Source of the DNA: Umbelopsis isabellina
Taxonomy: Eukaryota; Mucoromycota; Umbelopsidomycetes; Umbelopsidales; Umbelopsidaceae
Reading direction: 5' to 3'
Length of the DNA stretch: 64,000 nt
Assembly (NCBI GenBank): GCA_016758905.1
Contig: JAEPQZ010000010.1
Span: forward strand, 806,001-870,000
This document shows positions 45,660-56,874 of the stretch, in pieces (position 1 is the first letter of the stretch; every line of letters begins with the position of its first letter). Under the pieces are notes generated by a model. That model saw only the letters and a program-made list of their open reading frames with translations, had not been told where the DNA came from and searched no databases. The translations under genes and the position numbers were made by a program.

Positions 45660-47284
45660 CTACCTTCTGGTGGTGTTACGTCCCTGAGCTTGATAGAGAG
45701 CATCTAGTTCTCCTTCAAGACTCTTGATCTGAGCATGCTTATCCTCCAAATCCTTATTGAGTCGATCTCTCTCAGCAATAAGCTGTTGTTCCCATTGGCG
45801 GAATCGGTTCTCCTCTTGCTTGACTTGTTCGGTGAACTTTTTACGCAAGTTATCTTCCTCTTCCTTGAACTTGGGGTTGGTGAACTTCTTGGTCCTATAA
45901 AGTGGAACAGAAAAAAACATTGAGTAAAAAGAAAATGTGCGCTTATGGTATACCATATCAAAAACAGATGCTTACTTTGGATCACCGAACTTTCTGGTTT
46001 CCATTTGTCCTCGGCGGTAGCTCTCATAATGTATGTCTTCGGTGGTGGAGACAAGGTCCAGCATGTGAGTGCGAATCAACAGGCTGCGGAGTTTCTTGAA
46101 GTCACAGTGATCTTCATTCTCCACTTCGGCGACACCCCATGAGTATTCACGGCCCTTGACCTGTCTGCCATCAGGTGTCATAACGTCTTGCGTTGAACCA
46201 ATAACAGAGAAAGGCATAGCATTCATGATGGTCATGTTTCGGGCAGTGGTAGCTTCATCTTCGCTTTCAAGTGGGCATGAATACACTTGGATATTTTGAG
46301 CAGCGATCACATCACGGATCTAAACAAAGACCACCCAAAATTAGTCAATGATGTATCAGAAACAACGTTATTGATTGCAGATCAACAACTTTACCTTTCT
46401 CTTGAAGTTGGCCAAATCTCGAGGAGTAAGAGTGTCTGCCTTGGCAATGACGGGAATCAGATTGACACGAGTACCCAAGCGCTTCATGACTTCAATATCC
46501 AATGGCGTCAACCTGTAACAAGGGGTAAACGAGGGGTTTAAGTTTCTCGAAAAAGCGACTGTCTGCCAAAGTAAAAAAGCTTATACTCACGTGTGGCCGG
46601 TGGGACGAATGAAGTACAAGCACACATGTACACGCAAATCGTTAATCTTACGACGTGCGGGTTGTTGCTCCTGACGCATGTAGCTTTCATGTTGATCATC
46701 AAGGAATTCAATGACGGGCAGCCAGCTGTCCTTATTGTTAATGTAGTCGCCAAAACCAGGAGTATCAATGACTGTCAAATTGACCTTGAACATCTTTTCT
46801 TCGAGTTCTGTGTGGGGAAAGTGAAACTTTGTGTTTAATACGTGCTTTAGCAGGTCCGAGCGGGATGCTTTGGCCAAGTACATACCAGCTTTAGTGATTT
46901 CGATCTCAACAGTCTTGTCGAGTTGCTTTTGATGACGACGGACAGGGTTCTTATGATCCTTGATTGATGTGGTGAACAAGGTGTTGATGAAAGTAGTTTT
47001 ACCCAAGCCGGATTCACCTGGAAAATATTAATGAGGTTAGTAAATTAAAGATTTACAACACCGGTTCGGATAAGAGCCATTCACTCGGAGTGATGCAAGA
47101 TTCAACGGCACTGGACTGCAGACCGTGCCATAACACAGTAGTGACATGGCGTTCCCTGGAAGATGATGGAAAGCTTACCGCACACCATGATGGTGAAATT
47201 AGAGCCAAGTTTCGCTACTATTTTATGACGCTGGTTTGGCAGGTTGGCAATACCAACACCAGAAGCAATGGGAGCAGGAGCCAT
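45660..47284 (-). CDS. CDC12: Septin Cdc12
   Basis: Septins are filament-forming GTPases at sites of growth and division. The N-terminus [20 protein letters not shown], from ATG at 47282-47284, matches Cdc12 of yeast (GISNLPNQRYKI). The P-loop reads [15 protein letters not shown] (split by an intron), G3 is [10 protein letters not shown], the AKAD G4 is [13 protein letters not shown], and the septin block is [20 protein letters not shown] then FIRPTGH. C-terminal: [40 protein letters not shown] and a coiled coil ([20 protein letters not shown]). There are about five exons. The final RNTTRR is basic. This is the best match among septin classes. Confidence 0.94.
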
Positions 47285-47483
47285 GACGAATTGACACTCA
47301 AGCAATTGAAAAGAAAAAGGTGGAAAAGGGTGTACAAGGGGAAAAAACAATCTGGCCAAAGGGCACAAAACGTATATTTGTGGTGGTTGTGTGTAACGCA
47401 AAAATCTACAGGTTCATATTATACAGCGTTTTCGAACAATACATAATACAGTTATTTTTTCTTTCACTATTCTGTTATTAAAC

Positions 47484-47762
47484 TTATGTCCATGAACTAG
47501 CCATCAAGTCTTTTTGGACAAAATCATCGTGTTGGTTCCGTGATATTCCAAATAATGACGATCGCCTTCTCACGCTGTCTCCATTAGCTTGGCCAATGGC
47601 AATTGGCTGAGGACTTTGTGTGTTTTCAGGATTGGAAATGAGATTGGGTGGACATGATTGTGTAGTGGTAGTAGAGGTCAAGGTATTATTATTATCAATG
47701 TCTGATTGGGTTTGTAGTTTGTTCAAGTGCTGTTTGATACCAGAGTACCAACGATTAAACAT
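47484..47762 (-). CDS. Small orphan protein, 92 residues
   Basis: Not recognised. Starting MFNRWYSGIKQHLNKLQTQS (ATG at 47760-47762), the protein has a short amphipathic head, then a Thr/Asn/Ser-rich likely disordered middle, and ends with a basic RRRSSLFGIS motif, a consensus protein kinase A site, before a hydrophobic acidic tail (QHDDFVQKDLMASSWT). The frame is open 36 codons upstream with another non-ATG start, so a longer form is possible. It lies between the septin and Nug1 genes, 113 nt from the Nug1 stop. Its reality rests on an intact frame of 92 codons with a natural ATG; a shadow frame cannot be excluded. Confidence 0.45.
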   Translation of the reverse strand: MFNRWYSGIKQHLNKLQTQSDIDNNNTLTSTTTTQSCPPNLISNPENTQSPQPIAIGQANGDSVRRRSSLFGISRNQHDDFVQKDLMASSWT

Positions 47763-47875
47763 GGTGAAGAATGGAGGGTAGAAGAAAAAAAGACTAAAGT
47801 GACATAGTAAAACTGTGAACGCCAATTTACGACCTCGGGCAAAACCAGAAATTAGTCTGCTGACTTGCATGTTTT

Positions 47876-50171
47876 CTATAATTCTTCTTCGTCGCTGTCA
47901 ACCGGTAGCGCTCCATAATTATTTTGCATTATATCATCGTCTGCCATCATATCATCTTCATCAACATAATCAACATCGTCTCCAGATCTTTCTTGTCGTC
48001 GGGCTTTCTTTTGTTGCATTTTGAGTTGTTTCTTGAGACTTTGATTGAATTGTGGATTGAGCTGGGCCTCAGTTGAGTCTATAAGCACTTGTTTCCTTCC
48101 GCTGTTAGATTGACCTTTCTTGGTTTTGGCAACGATATTAACCACCGGTTGTTGCGAAAATGCTTCCGTGCTCATAGTGTCATTCTGACTAGACGTGCTC
48201 ATCTCCATCAGGCTCTCGCTGCTATTAAATTGTATCGGAGGATTAGCTTCAATTTGTTATATATGACACTGTACGCTTTAATTGAAACCTAATTACCCTT
48301 CCATCATGTCTTGGTCCATAATCTCCATTGGTCCATCAGCGTCTGTATCATTCGATTGCTAGAGAAAATATCAATGAGTATCATGCCATTAAAGGAAAAC
48401 CGTGCACGGACATCACGGGTACGGAAAGCAGTCTCAAAAATCGTACCATTATAATCGATCCATTTACGAAGTCATTGCTGCTCTTTAATGAGCCAAGAAC
48501 AAGGTTATCTTCCTTAAGCAGATCATCAAGATCAAGCTCCTTGCCCCAAGATGATACGAGCGAGGCGTTGATGTGGCTGCTAGTGGCGGATGGTGGCCTG
48601 GTATAAAATGGAATCTTTCCTCCATTCCAGTCCTGCAACACAGCTCGAGCAACTAGATGTGTATCTGGTATACCACCTTTTTTAAGTTTGCCTCGTTGTA
48701 AGGCTAACCGAACTAAAAAGTCATGAACATCGTTGAATGGTGGAATCTCGTACATTGCCATGAGTTGTTCCATGCTACATCTAGATACAATGACTTGGAC
48801 TATAAATCGGGTTAAGTTTTAAAGTGTAGCGTACAACACATAACATTGTAATAAAACAATTATATACCTGGTGTGATGGGATCATCCAGTAACTCGACCT
48901 TGACACAATTTCGCAGAAGGACCTCTGCATCAGATTCACCATTATGACCCTGAGCTGCGAAAACAATACCCGGGCAATCCAAAAGTTTGATGTTTTTGTC
49001 GAGGGTGATTTGCTGAGCTACCTTGGTGAATCCAGGAGTCGATCCAACGCCGCATACTTTTGATCGTTTCAACGAGTTAATCACAGATGATTTTCCAACA
49101 TTAGGATATCCAATGACACCGACGGTGATGGATGTCTTCATATTGAGATTGCGGCAGTAGTTCTTTAACAATTTGATAAGTTGGTCTGCTCCCAAGCACT
49201 CTGATGAATTAAGCATATCTTGATTGGCGATATCCGCTGACATGTTGCTCTGGGACAAATTGCGTCTTTGGCTCTGCGTAGATGCCTTAAATGCAATAGC
49301 AGGGTATTCGTTTCGAAGGTATTTGAGCCATGATTCGACATTTTCTCTAGGAACAAGATCTTAAAAGATACAGGTGTTGTTTTGTAAGTAATTGGAAATC
49401 GTTCTGTAACGTAAGCTAGCACAACTTCTTTTTAAACTACTCACCAATCTTGTTCAAAACGAGGATAATCTTTTTGCTCAAACCACTATCCATAATCATT
49501 CTTTCGACATGTCGAGTGCGGCATCCCAGAGGATCGCGAGCATCCAAAACTTCTAGCACAACATCAGCATGCTCCAAAACTTTTCGGAATTCTCTAAAAT
49601 ATGCTTTTTTGGAGTTGTCTTTTTGTCCTGTGGCTGCGGCATCAACTTGATCCTTAAATTCCTCCTCGGTGCCTTCGGTGCTATCGAATGTTGCGCCTCT
49701 CTGCTCTGCCTGGTTCGCCATATCCGCCAATGACAATCCTGAAGACATGTTTCTATATTTATTGTGCAACGCTTCTCGAGCATTCGCTTGTCGCTTGCCG
49801 GCTTGCTCAGCCTAATTGAACGATCATGTTAGCCGATATCATAGTGTAGTGTTGGCTATTAGACTGAAACTCTCTTTACCCTTTGCTTCTGTTCTTCGAC
49901 CTTATTTGTCATTTTGGTTTTAAACGATCCCAAGCTTGGCAGACCGAGATCTTTCTTCAGCTCTAGATTGTTCAAGTGAAAAACTGTCAGACTACGCCAT
50001 TTGGCAATGTTGTAACAGATGCACACTTACTTGGCTGGGTCCGAACTTCAAGCCCTCGCTTCTTGTGAGTCTGGTTTCTGCTCTGTTGTTCTGTTGTATT
50101 AACATTAGTCAATTTATCTTAGCTCTTATCGCTTGCACATGCTGTCCAATTAGCTTACTCTTAGTGCCCAT
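47876..50171 (-). CDS. Nucleolar GTPase Nug1/nucleostemin family (circularly permuted)
   Basis: Nug1 (GNL3-like, S. pombe Grn1) helps mature and export the large ribosomal subunit from the nucleolus. The GTPase motifs are in permuted order: [12 protein letters not shown] and LVLNKI (G4) come first, then the P-loop [13 protein letters not shown] and [11 protein letters not shown], then the G3 LLDCPGIVF. The first exon is MGTK, then [13 protein letters not shown], and [13 protein letters not shown]; this basic part is the nucleolar targeting region. The C-terminal half, ending [17 protein letters not shown], is acidic with a [16 protein letters not shown] basic patch. About eight exons. The start is ATG at 50169-50171. 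It is divergent from the otubain gene, 163 nt away. Confidence 0.92.
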
Positions 50172-50334
50172 GGTGATAGCGAACCTTGAATCGAGCAAAG
50201 AGGCAGCTAATTTTTTTTGACAAAAAAATTCAGGTGCCGCAAAAGCGCTGTCACGGCACGTGTCTAGCGCTTTGGAAACCACCTGCTTTCCACGTACGTG
50301 GTCTTGAACTTCTTCCTGGTACCGCGCGTTCACC
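50172..50334. promoter_or_regulatory. Divergent promoter of Nug1 and otubain genes with CACGTG-type sites
   Basis: A 163-nt shared upstream region. It has a perfect 12-nt palindrome CCACGTACGTGG (50290-50301) and a CACGTG E-box (50257-50262), sites of bHLH or other E-box binding factors. The sites are seen directly; use is inferred. Confidence 0.55.
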
Positions 50335-51467
50335 ATGAGCTCTTCAACCGCTAACGAGGAACCACAACTTACCGACGAACAAATATTGGCTTTCGAGCAG
50401 AAAATCAAGGATGAGGAAGCTGAAAAGGTTGAAAACACAAGCTGGTTACTGATAGCTTTTTTTTTGAATATCGAAGTCTGACTATTTCCAACTTGCCAGA
50501 TACCTTTAGTATGTCAAAAAGAACCCATATCTGCTCTTGAGGAAGAGTTTAAGGAGAATAAACCTTTTTTGGACAAGGTCAAGGTATATGTGATACATAT
50601 TGCAAAAGCAATTAGAGGAGTAAATGCTGCGAATCAAATGTATTCAGGTCAGCTAAACTGCGGTTATACAGAGGTTGGCCAATTCAAACAACCAGTTCCG
50701 AAAATGTCGGGGTGACGGTAAGGATATAGAGCAGTAAAAAAACAAGTTTACAAAATGCTAAAGTTTGATTTTTTAGGCAATTGCTTTTTTAGAGGTATGT
50801 GGTGTAGTGGCGATGAAGTAAGCTATATATGTCCAACCTAACCCAGTCGCTAGCATTTTCTTTTGCGTGGTTCGAGAGCTTGATGCAAAACCCACAGCTC
50901 TTTTCACAAGCTGTTGAGAAAATGAAGTCAAGCTCTGAATTGTTATTAAATGGCGGATTCCAACAGTTGGCGTTCGAAGACTTTTACGATGTGACTTTGG
51001 AACAGCTTCAACAAATACACACTAGCGATCCAGATCTGCTTTTAGTCAACTTTCAAACCGAAGAAATTAGCAACTCTATTGTCATGCATATGCGATTTGT
51101 TGCCTCCGCATATCTCAAGATTCATTCGGCCGAATATGAACCGTTCCTTATGGTTGAATCAATCTCCATTGACCAATTTTGTGCGCAAGAAGTAGAGGCG
51201 TTTGGTCGAGAAAGTGATCACTTGCAAATTATAGCATTGACAAAAGCCTTGGATATCCCTGTCAACATCATCTATTTGGATGGCAGTTCTGATGAGCAAG
51301 CGGCCGTGCACGAGTTTTGGCCCGATGAAGCTGCAAAAGGCAATCGCACGCCTTTACAGTTGCTCTACCGACCAGGTAAGTGATGGTTTCATGTAGATTG
51401 AAGATAGTGAATGGCAATTTTGATAAATTTGCTTACAGGTCACTATGATATTCTATACCACAAATGA
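50335..51467 (+). CDS. Otubain, OTU-family ubiquitin thioesterase
   Basis: Otubains cleave ubiquitin chains (mainly K48) and may block E2 enzymes. Exons 50335-50427, 50500-50583, 50672-50717, 50777-50794, 50854-51375 and 51439-51467 give 263 residues in one frame, the usual size. The catalytic core is RLANSNNQFRKCRGDGNCFF then RAFSFAWFESLM, where GDG comes from exon 3 and NCFF from an 18-nt exon, so the nucleophile cysteine sits in a microexon. The rest reads VHMRFVASAYLKIHS-like MRFVASAYLKIHSAEYEPFL, IIALTKALDIPVNIIYLDGS and the final HYDILYHK with the catalytic His. The family is intact. Confidence 0.95.
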
Positions 51468-51586
51468 ATAAAACTGTTGAGATGTATTATGATGAATGTT
51501 GTTCTTGTCGGAGATAAATAGTGTCACTTTAATAAATTGTCCTGCGACTCTGTTCAGCACCATTGCTTCTACGACTCTTTGCACAA

Positions 51587-52043
51587 ATGGCCGATCCAAA
51601 GGTCGCTGCACCAGTGAACACTTCAGATGAGTTATCTTCATTTGTAAGAGTCACAAATAGATTATGTTATAAGGCATTCGACACTATTTCTAACAGTCAA
51701 TCTTCTGACATTCGTCATCTTTCAGATAGATTCGTTTTTGGAGCAAATGGTTAGGAATTGTTTATTACATGACATATAACCTAACGATCACTTTGCTAAA
51801 ACTTGTTAATACAGGAGAACAAATTCGACACTATGTCGACACAATTGAATAACAAGAGTAAGTGTCGCAAAAATTTTAAAAGCATTGATCCGCACACCAC
51901 TAGATAGCAGGCTGACGTTTTTTCATTGCGACTTTCTCTCAGTGAATGATATGTCTTCACGAATCGACGATATGGAAAAGTCATTGAACGATCTCATTGA
52001 ACGGATAGAACATGGCAATTCTGACCGATCTGCAGACGCCTGA
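51587..52043 (+). CDS. Heat shock factor-binding protein 1 (HSBP1)
   Basis: HSBP1 is a small coiled-coil trimer that binds heat shock factor and dampens its response, and in some organisms is linked to WASH. Exons 51587-51643, 51726-51749, 51815-51857 and 51943-52043 give 74 residues. The product reads VAAPVNTSDELSSF, then IDSFLEQMENKFDTM, then STQLNNKMNDMSSRIDDMEK and SLNDLIERIEHGNSD, which matches HSBP1 along its whole length. The second exon is 24 nt. The start is the first ATG. Only 119 nt separates it from the otubain stop on the same strand. Confidence 0.93.
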
Positions 52044-52719
52044 TTAGAACAAGTTTACCTTTGTGCTCTGCCGCAACTTTACATTAGACGAGAATTGATT
52101 CCTATAATGTTTAACTCAACACACCATCTGTATATTTGAGAGCATCCGCTAATTATAGCATGAAAGGATGGTTTGCTGGACTCGCAATAGAGATATTCCA
52201 TTTAATAAATATATGTATACTAGACTGCACATGGATGCGATACTACAATTGTCGGCGCATATCAAATGGAGGAAAATACTGCTGGTTTGTGCCGATATAA
52301 GGCATATTGCTATGAGAGGAAGGTGAAGGTATGCAATAATTCGAGTGCAATACTTTTTAAAAAAATGCTTACCACATCGTTGGTTTCTAAGAAATTATTG
52401 TTAACATATGCAACTATAAAGACACCACATTGGTGTTAGTATGCAAGATTCTGGAAGCAATTCACCATTGCTTTTCTAACACTGCACCGTGTCTTCACTT
52501 GCTAATTGAGCAGTGCTCTGTTCCTCTACAGGTTTTCTCACATCTTGACTGCATGCGCTCTCGTGAGCTAAGCATGTATTGTCCCAATGTAGCAATTTGG
52601 ATGAATAATTGAGTACCCTTAATATCCATTATTTCAGAGACCGCTTTCCGCAATCGCACAGACTTTCGAAACGAATTACCGTGGGTTTGCTTCACACCTT
52701 CTTCTCTCGCAATCTCGAA
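52044..52719. other. Intergenic, HSBP1 to hydrolase
   Basis: About 675 nt between HSBP1 and the hydrolase start. The open frame extends upstream of the hydrolase ATG to 52609 without a better start. No other gene recognised. Confidence 0.5.
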
Positions 52720-53956
52720 ATGGCTGATTCCGGACCACCCAAACCTGAGCTGACTTTAGTTGAGCTATTTAAGCATGAGCCTCCGGTTATACGAGAGAAA
52801 ATGGAAAGGTTCTGGAATAAGACCAAGGTCTTTATTCCTATGACTGAAATAGGCAGCGTTACTGAGACGTCGTTCAAGAGCATCGACCAGAACGACGTCA
52901 ATATAAGAGTTTACACACCAGAAGGGCAGGGTCCTTTCCCAGCTATTGTGTACTATCATGGTGGAGGTTTTGTTCTTTGCAACCTCGATACCCACGACTT
53001 TGTGTGCCGTGCACTTTGCAAATTTGTTGAAGCCGTCGTCATCTCGGTGGAATATCGCTTAGCACCAGAGGTGAATACACGTAATGATATGTAGATTCAA
53101 ACAGCAACTCATATACTAAGCTATATATCTGAAATTTAGGCCAAATACCCCAAGGGTGTAGAGGATTGTTATGCTGCACTATGGTATAACATTTTCCAAC
53201 TCATTCACTAACAAATGCTACAGTAGGAAAACTGATATTGACACCCTTTTTATAGCCATGTACATGATAATGCACAAAAGTATAACATTGACAACTCTAA
53301 AATTGCTGTTTGTGGTGACAGGTTAGTAGCTTGAATTAAAAAATTGATGTGGGTGCAGCTTGATTGATTGCTTCTCGTTTCTTTGCAGCGCTGGTGGTAA
53401 CCTCTCCACCGTCACATGCATACTGGCCAAGGAACGCAACGGTCCCAAAATTTCTTTCCAAGGTTTATTGTATCCGGTGACCGACTTTGCATTCAAGAAG
53501 AAGAAGGATGCAGAGGATGACGGAAAGCCCAAACATGTCAGTAATGCACTGGATAGGAATGCTATGAACTAGTAAGTAGCAAACACCTCTATGACGATTT
53601 CACCACCACTGAAAAGCATTGACACTTTACTGGTTTCTAGTTTCGGGAGACATTATTTGACCAAGCGTTCTGAAGCTTTTGAGCCTTATGCATCGCCCAT
53701 AAGAGCAGATGTGTCCAATTTGCCACCAGCTTTGATTATCGTTGCTGAACTTGATGTGCTGAGAGCAGAAGGCATCGCATATTACGAGAAATTAAAAGAA
53801 GCCGGTGTTGACTGCAAGTTGATCGATGTCTCCGGTCAAGATCACGGCTTCCTCACTGTGTGGCCCACGCCTGACCCACAAGTGAGAGAGACGTTTGAAG
53901 CTTTATTCAAGGCAATGAAAGAAGCTTTGTCTGTATCCCCCAAAGCCAATTTGTAA
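52720..53956 (+). CDS. Alpha/beta hydrolase of the hormone-sensitive lipase type
   Basis: An esterase or lipase-like enzyme; substrate unknown. The HGGG oxyanion loop is visible in [19 protein letters not shown], the nucleophile elbow is GDSAGGNLS (split by an intron after GDS), and the catalytic Asp and His are in [16 protein letters not shown] and [10 protein letters not shown]. The start is [16 protein letters not shown] (ATG at 52720-52722). About five exons: the first runs to about 53070, then small ones near 53140-53330, then the elbow exon (53388-53570) and the last one from about 53641. YVEYRLAPE-like VEYRLAPE before the first intron is typical. There is no signal peptide, so it is probably cytosolic or bound to lipid droplets. 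Confidence 0.9.
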
Positions 53957-54326
53957 TGTTTGTGCCGTGTAACTTTGAAAATAAATTTTAATGGACTGTG
54001 GGGCCTCCTATGACCATATCGACATTTTACTGGCTAGCTTAGAGTATTACGATGGATTTTTGTATTCCTTCAGTCCATATTTCGTTTGGTTGCATTGATC
54101 AGTTCAGCTAATATCTCAGGCAACTACACCAACCTAATGCACAGTGGTAAACACGCTGGTGATGATAATTTTGGAAAATTCTCTTTTTTTGTTTTGAAAA
54201 AAAGTATAAGGTATTTTTTCAAAATATATTATTTACATACACGCAAATGGGGAAACAGAAAGCGAAAAGAGATAATAGTACGAAGGCAATTCAAACTAGC
54301 AAGTTAAAATAGAAAAGCGCTCCCAT
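53957..54326. other. Convergent region between hydrolase and aconitase
   Basis: About 370 nt, AT-rich, with no gene recognised. Confidence 0.55.
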
Positions 54327-56874
54327 TTAGTTGGCGCCAGACTTCTCTCTCATCAAGTTAAGAGCGGAACCAGCCTTGAACCAAGCAATTTGACCTGGGT
54401 TGAAAGTGTGGTTGAGCTTGATCTCCTCCTGGTTACCATCCTTGTGGTGAAGACGGAGAGTCAAGGGCTTGCCCTCTTGGAAACTGTCGAGACCGACAAT
54501 GTCGACCTTGTCTTCAGGTTGAACCTTGTCGTAGTCGGCAGGGTTGGCGAAAGTCAAAGGAAGCATACCTTGCTTCTTCAAGTTGGTCTCGTGGATACGA
54601 GCAAAGGACTTGACGATGATAGCAGCACCGTTCAAGAAACGGGGCTCAAGAGCAGCGTGCTCACGGGAAGAACCCTCACCATAGTTCTCGTCACCAACGA
54701 CAACCCAACGGACACCACGAGCCTTGTAGTCACGAGCAGTAGCGGGGACAGCATCATAAGCACCAGTGAAGGCGTTCTTGACGCTGTTGACCTCGTTGTT
54801 CTCAGCGTTGACAGCACCGATCAACATGTTGTTGGAGATGTTGTCCAAGTGACCACGGTACTTGAGCCAGGGTCCAGCCATAGAGATGTGGTCAGTGGTA
54901 CACTTACCCTTGACCTTGATCAAAATGGGGATTTCCTCAAAGTCCTTACCATCCCACTTCTTGAAGGGCTCGAGGAGTTGAAGACGGTTAGACTCGGGGT
55001 TGACGGCAACGCTGACGCTGGAACGGTCAGCAGGGGGAGCTTGGTAGGTGTCTTGACCGGGGTCATAACCCTTGGGGGGAAGCTCGAAACCGGTGGGAGC
55101 ATCAAACTTGAAGGGCTTACCGTCTTCACCGATCAAAGTGTCGGTAAGAGGGTTGAAGGTAAGGTCACCAGCAAGGGTAAGAGCAGTGACGATTTCGGGA
55201 GAGGCAACGAAAGCGTGGGTAGCAGGGTTGGCATCGTTACGGCCAGTGAAGTTACGGTTGTAAGAAGTGATGATAGAGTTCTTCTCACCCTTCTTGACGT
55301 CCTTACGGTCCCATTGACCGATACAAGGACCACAGGCGTTGGCAAGAACAACACCACCAGCGGCGGTAAGGGTTTCCATGATACCATCACGCTCGATGGT
55401 AGCACGAATTTGCTCAGAACCAGGGGTAATAGTGAATTGAGCCTTAGCCTTGGCTCCGTGGTTGGCAGCTTGCTCAGCAAGGGAAGCAGAGCGAGCCATG
55501 TCTTCGTAAGAAGAGTTTGTGCAAGAACCGATAAGACCGACACGGAGATCCTTGGGCCAGTTGTTCTCGGCAACGGCATCCTTGAACTTGGAGATAGGAG
55601 TGGCAAGATCAGGAGTGAAAGGACCGTTGATGTGGGGCTCGAGCTTGTCAAGATCGATCTCGACAACCTCATCATACTTGGCACCCTCATCGGGAATAAG
55701 GTTGTGCTTGAAGGAATCAGCGAGGTCAGCAATAGAAGCACGCTTGGTAGCAACAAGGTAATCTCTCATGCGGTTGTTGTAAGGGAACAAGGAGGTGGTA
55801 GCTCCGATTTCAGCACCCATGTTACAGATGGTACCCATACCAGTGGCAGAGATGGAGTCAACACCCTTACCGGTGTACTCAACAATAGCACCGGTACCAC
55901 CCTTGACGGTCAAGATACCAGCAACCTTAAGGATGATGTCCTTGGGAGAGGTCCATCCAGAGAGAGAACCGTGAAGGTTGACACCAATGACCTTGGGGCA
56001 CTTAAGTTCCCAAGGGATATCAGCCATGACATCGACAGCATCGGCACCACCGACACCGATGGCAACCATACCGAGACCACCAGCGTTAGGAGTGTGAGAA
56101 TCGGTACCAATCATGAGACCACCGGGGAAGGCATAGTTCTCAAGAATGATTTGATGGATAATACCGGATCCGGGCTTCCAGAAACCAAGACCGTACTTGG
56201 CGGTGGAAGTAGCCAAGAAATCATAGACTTCCTTGTTGATATCAATGGCACGAGCCAAATCCTTCTCGCCACCAACCTGAGCCTCAATCAAGTGATCGCA
56301 GTGAACAGTAGAGGGGACAGCGACACTGGGGAGACCAGCGGACATGAATTGCAAAAGAGCCATTTGAGCAGTGGCGTCCTGGCAAGCAACGCGATCAGGA
56401 CGGAGCTTAAGGTAAGATTGACCACGAACGATTTCTTGGTTCTCGGCATCGTCCAAATGGCCATAGACGATCTTCTCAGACAAAGTAAGAGGACGGTTGA
56501 GTCTGCAAAAAAGCAAGTGGTTAATATCTATATGCTTTGTCACGTTTTCCCACTCAACTAACGAACGCCAAATATATATATATATATATATATGGTTTAG
56601 GAAACTCACCTGCGACGAACGATCTCAAGGTTATCTTCGATACGTTGGTAGTTGATGTACTTGTCCTTCTCAAAGTTGGACATAGCAACCTTCTGGTTGG
56701 CCCAGTTAGAAGCAGCCTTGGCGTAGGTGCGAGTGGAGACATTGATAGCCGGGGTGACGACCTAATAAAAAAAAAACATGCGTTATTTTACAAGGGTTTA
56801 CACCAATGTTGCAAGGGAGATCCACAATCATTATTTACCTTGGCAGCCTTCATGAACGTCTTTGACGACAACAT
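54327..56874 (-). CDS. ACO1: Aconitase, mitochondrial
   Basis: Converts citrate to isocitrate in the TCA cycle with a [4Fe-4S] cluster; the cluster cysteines are in GSCTNSS and ACGPCIG. Other hallmarks are [38 protein letters not shown] and [16 protein letters not shown]. Exon 1 (56838-56874, [12 protein letters not shown]) is the presequence start; exon 2 (about 56608-56759) adds [20 protein letters not shown]; the rest (from about 56502 down) is one long exon ending LMREKSGAN. The second intron holds an (AT)n tract (56573-56593). Codon use is strongly biased to C-ending codons, a sign of high expression. On the opposite strand this gives a 723-codon shadow frame. Confidence 0.96.
56573..56593. 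repeat. AT dinucleotide microsatellite
   Basis: About ten TA units inside the second aconitase intron. Repeats of this size vary in length between strains, and the intron may show length variation. Confidence 0.9.

Noticed and set aside
54390-56561. 723-codon plus-strand open frame
   Set aside because: It lies exactly opposite the aconitase exon. Its repetitive composition (Val, Leu, Ser, Thr, Gly) is the mirror of biased aconitase codons. Aconitase has all catalytic motifs, so this is a shadow.
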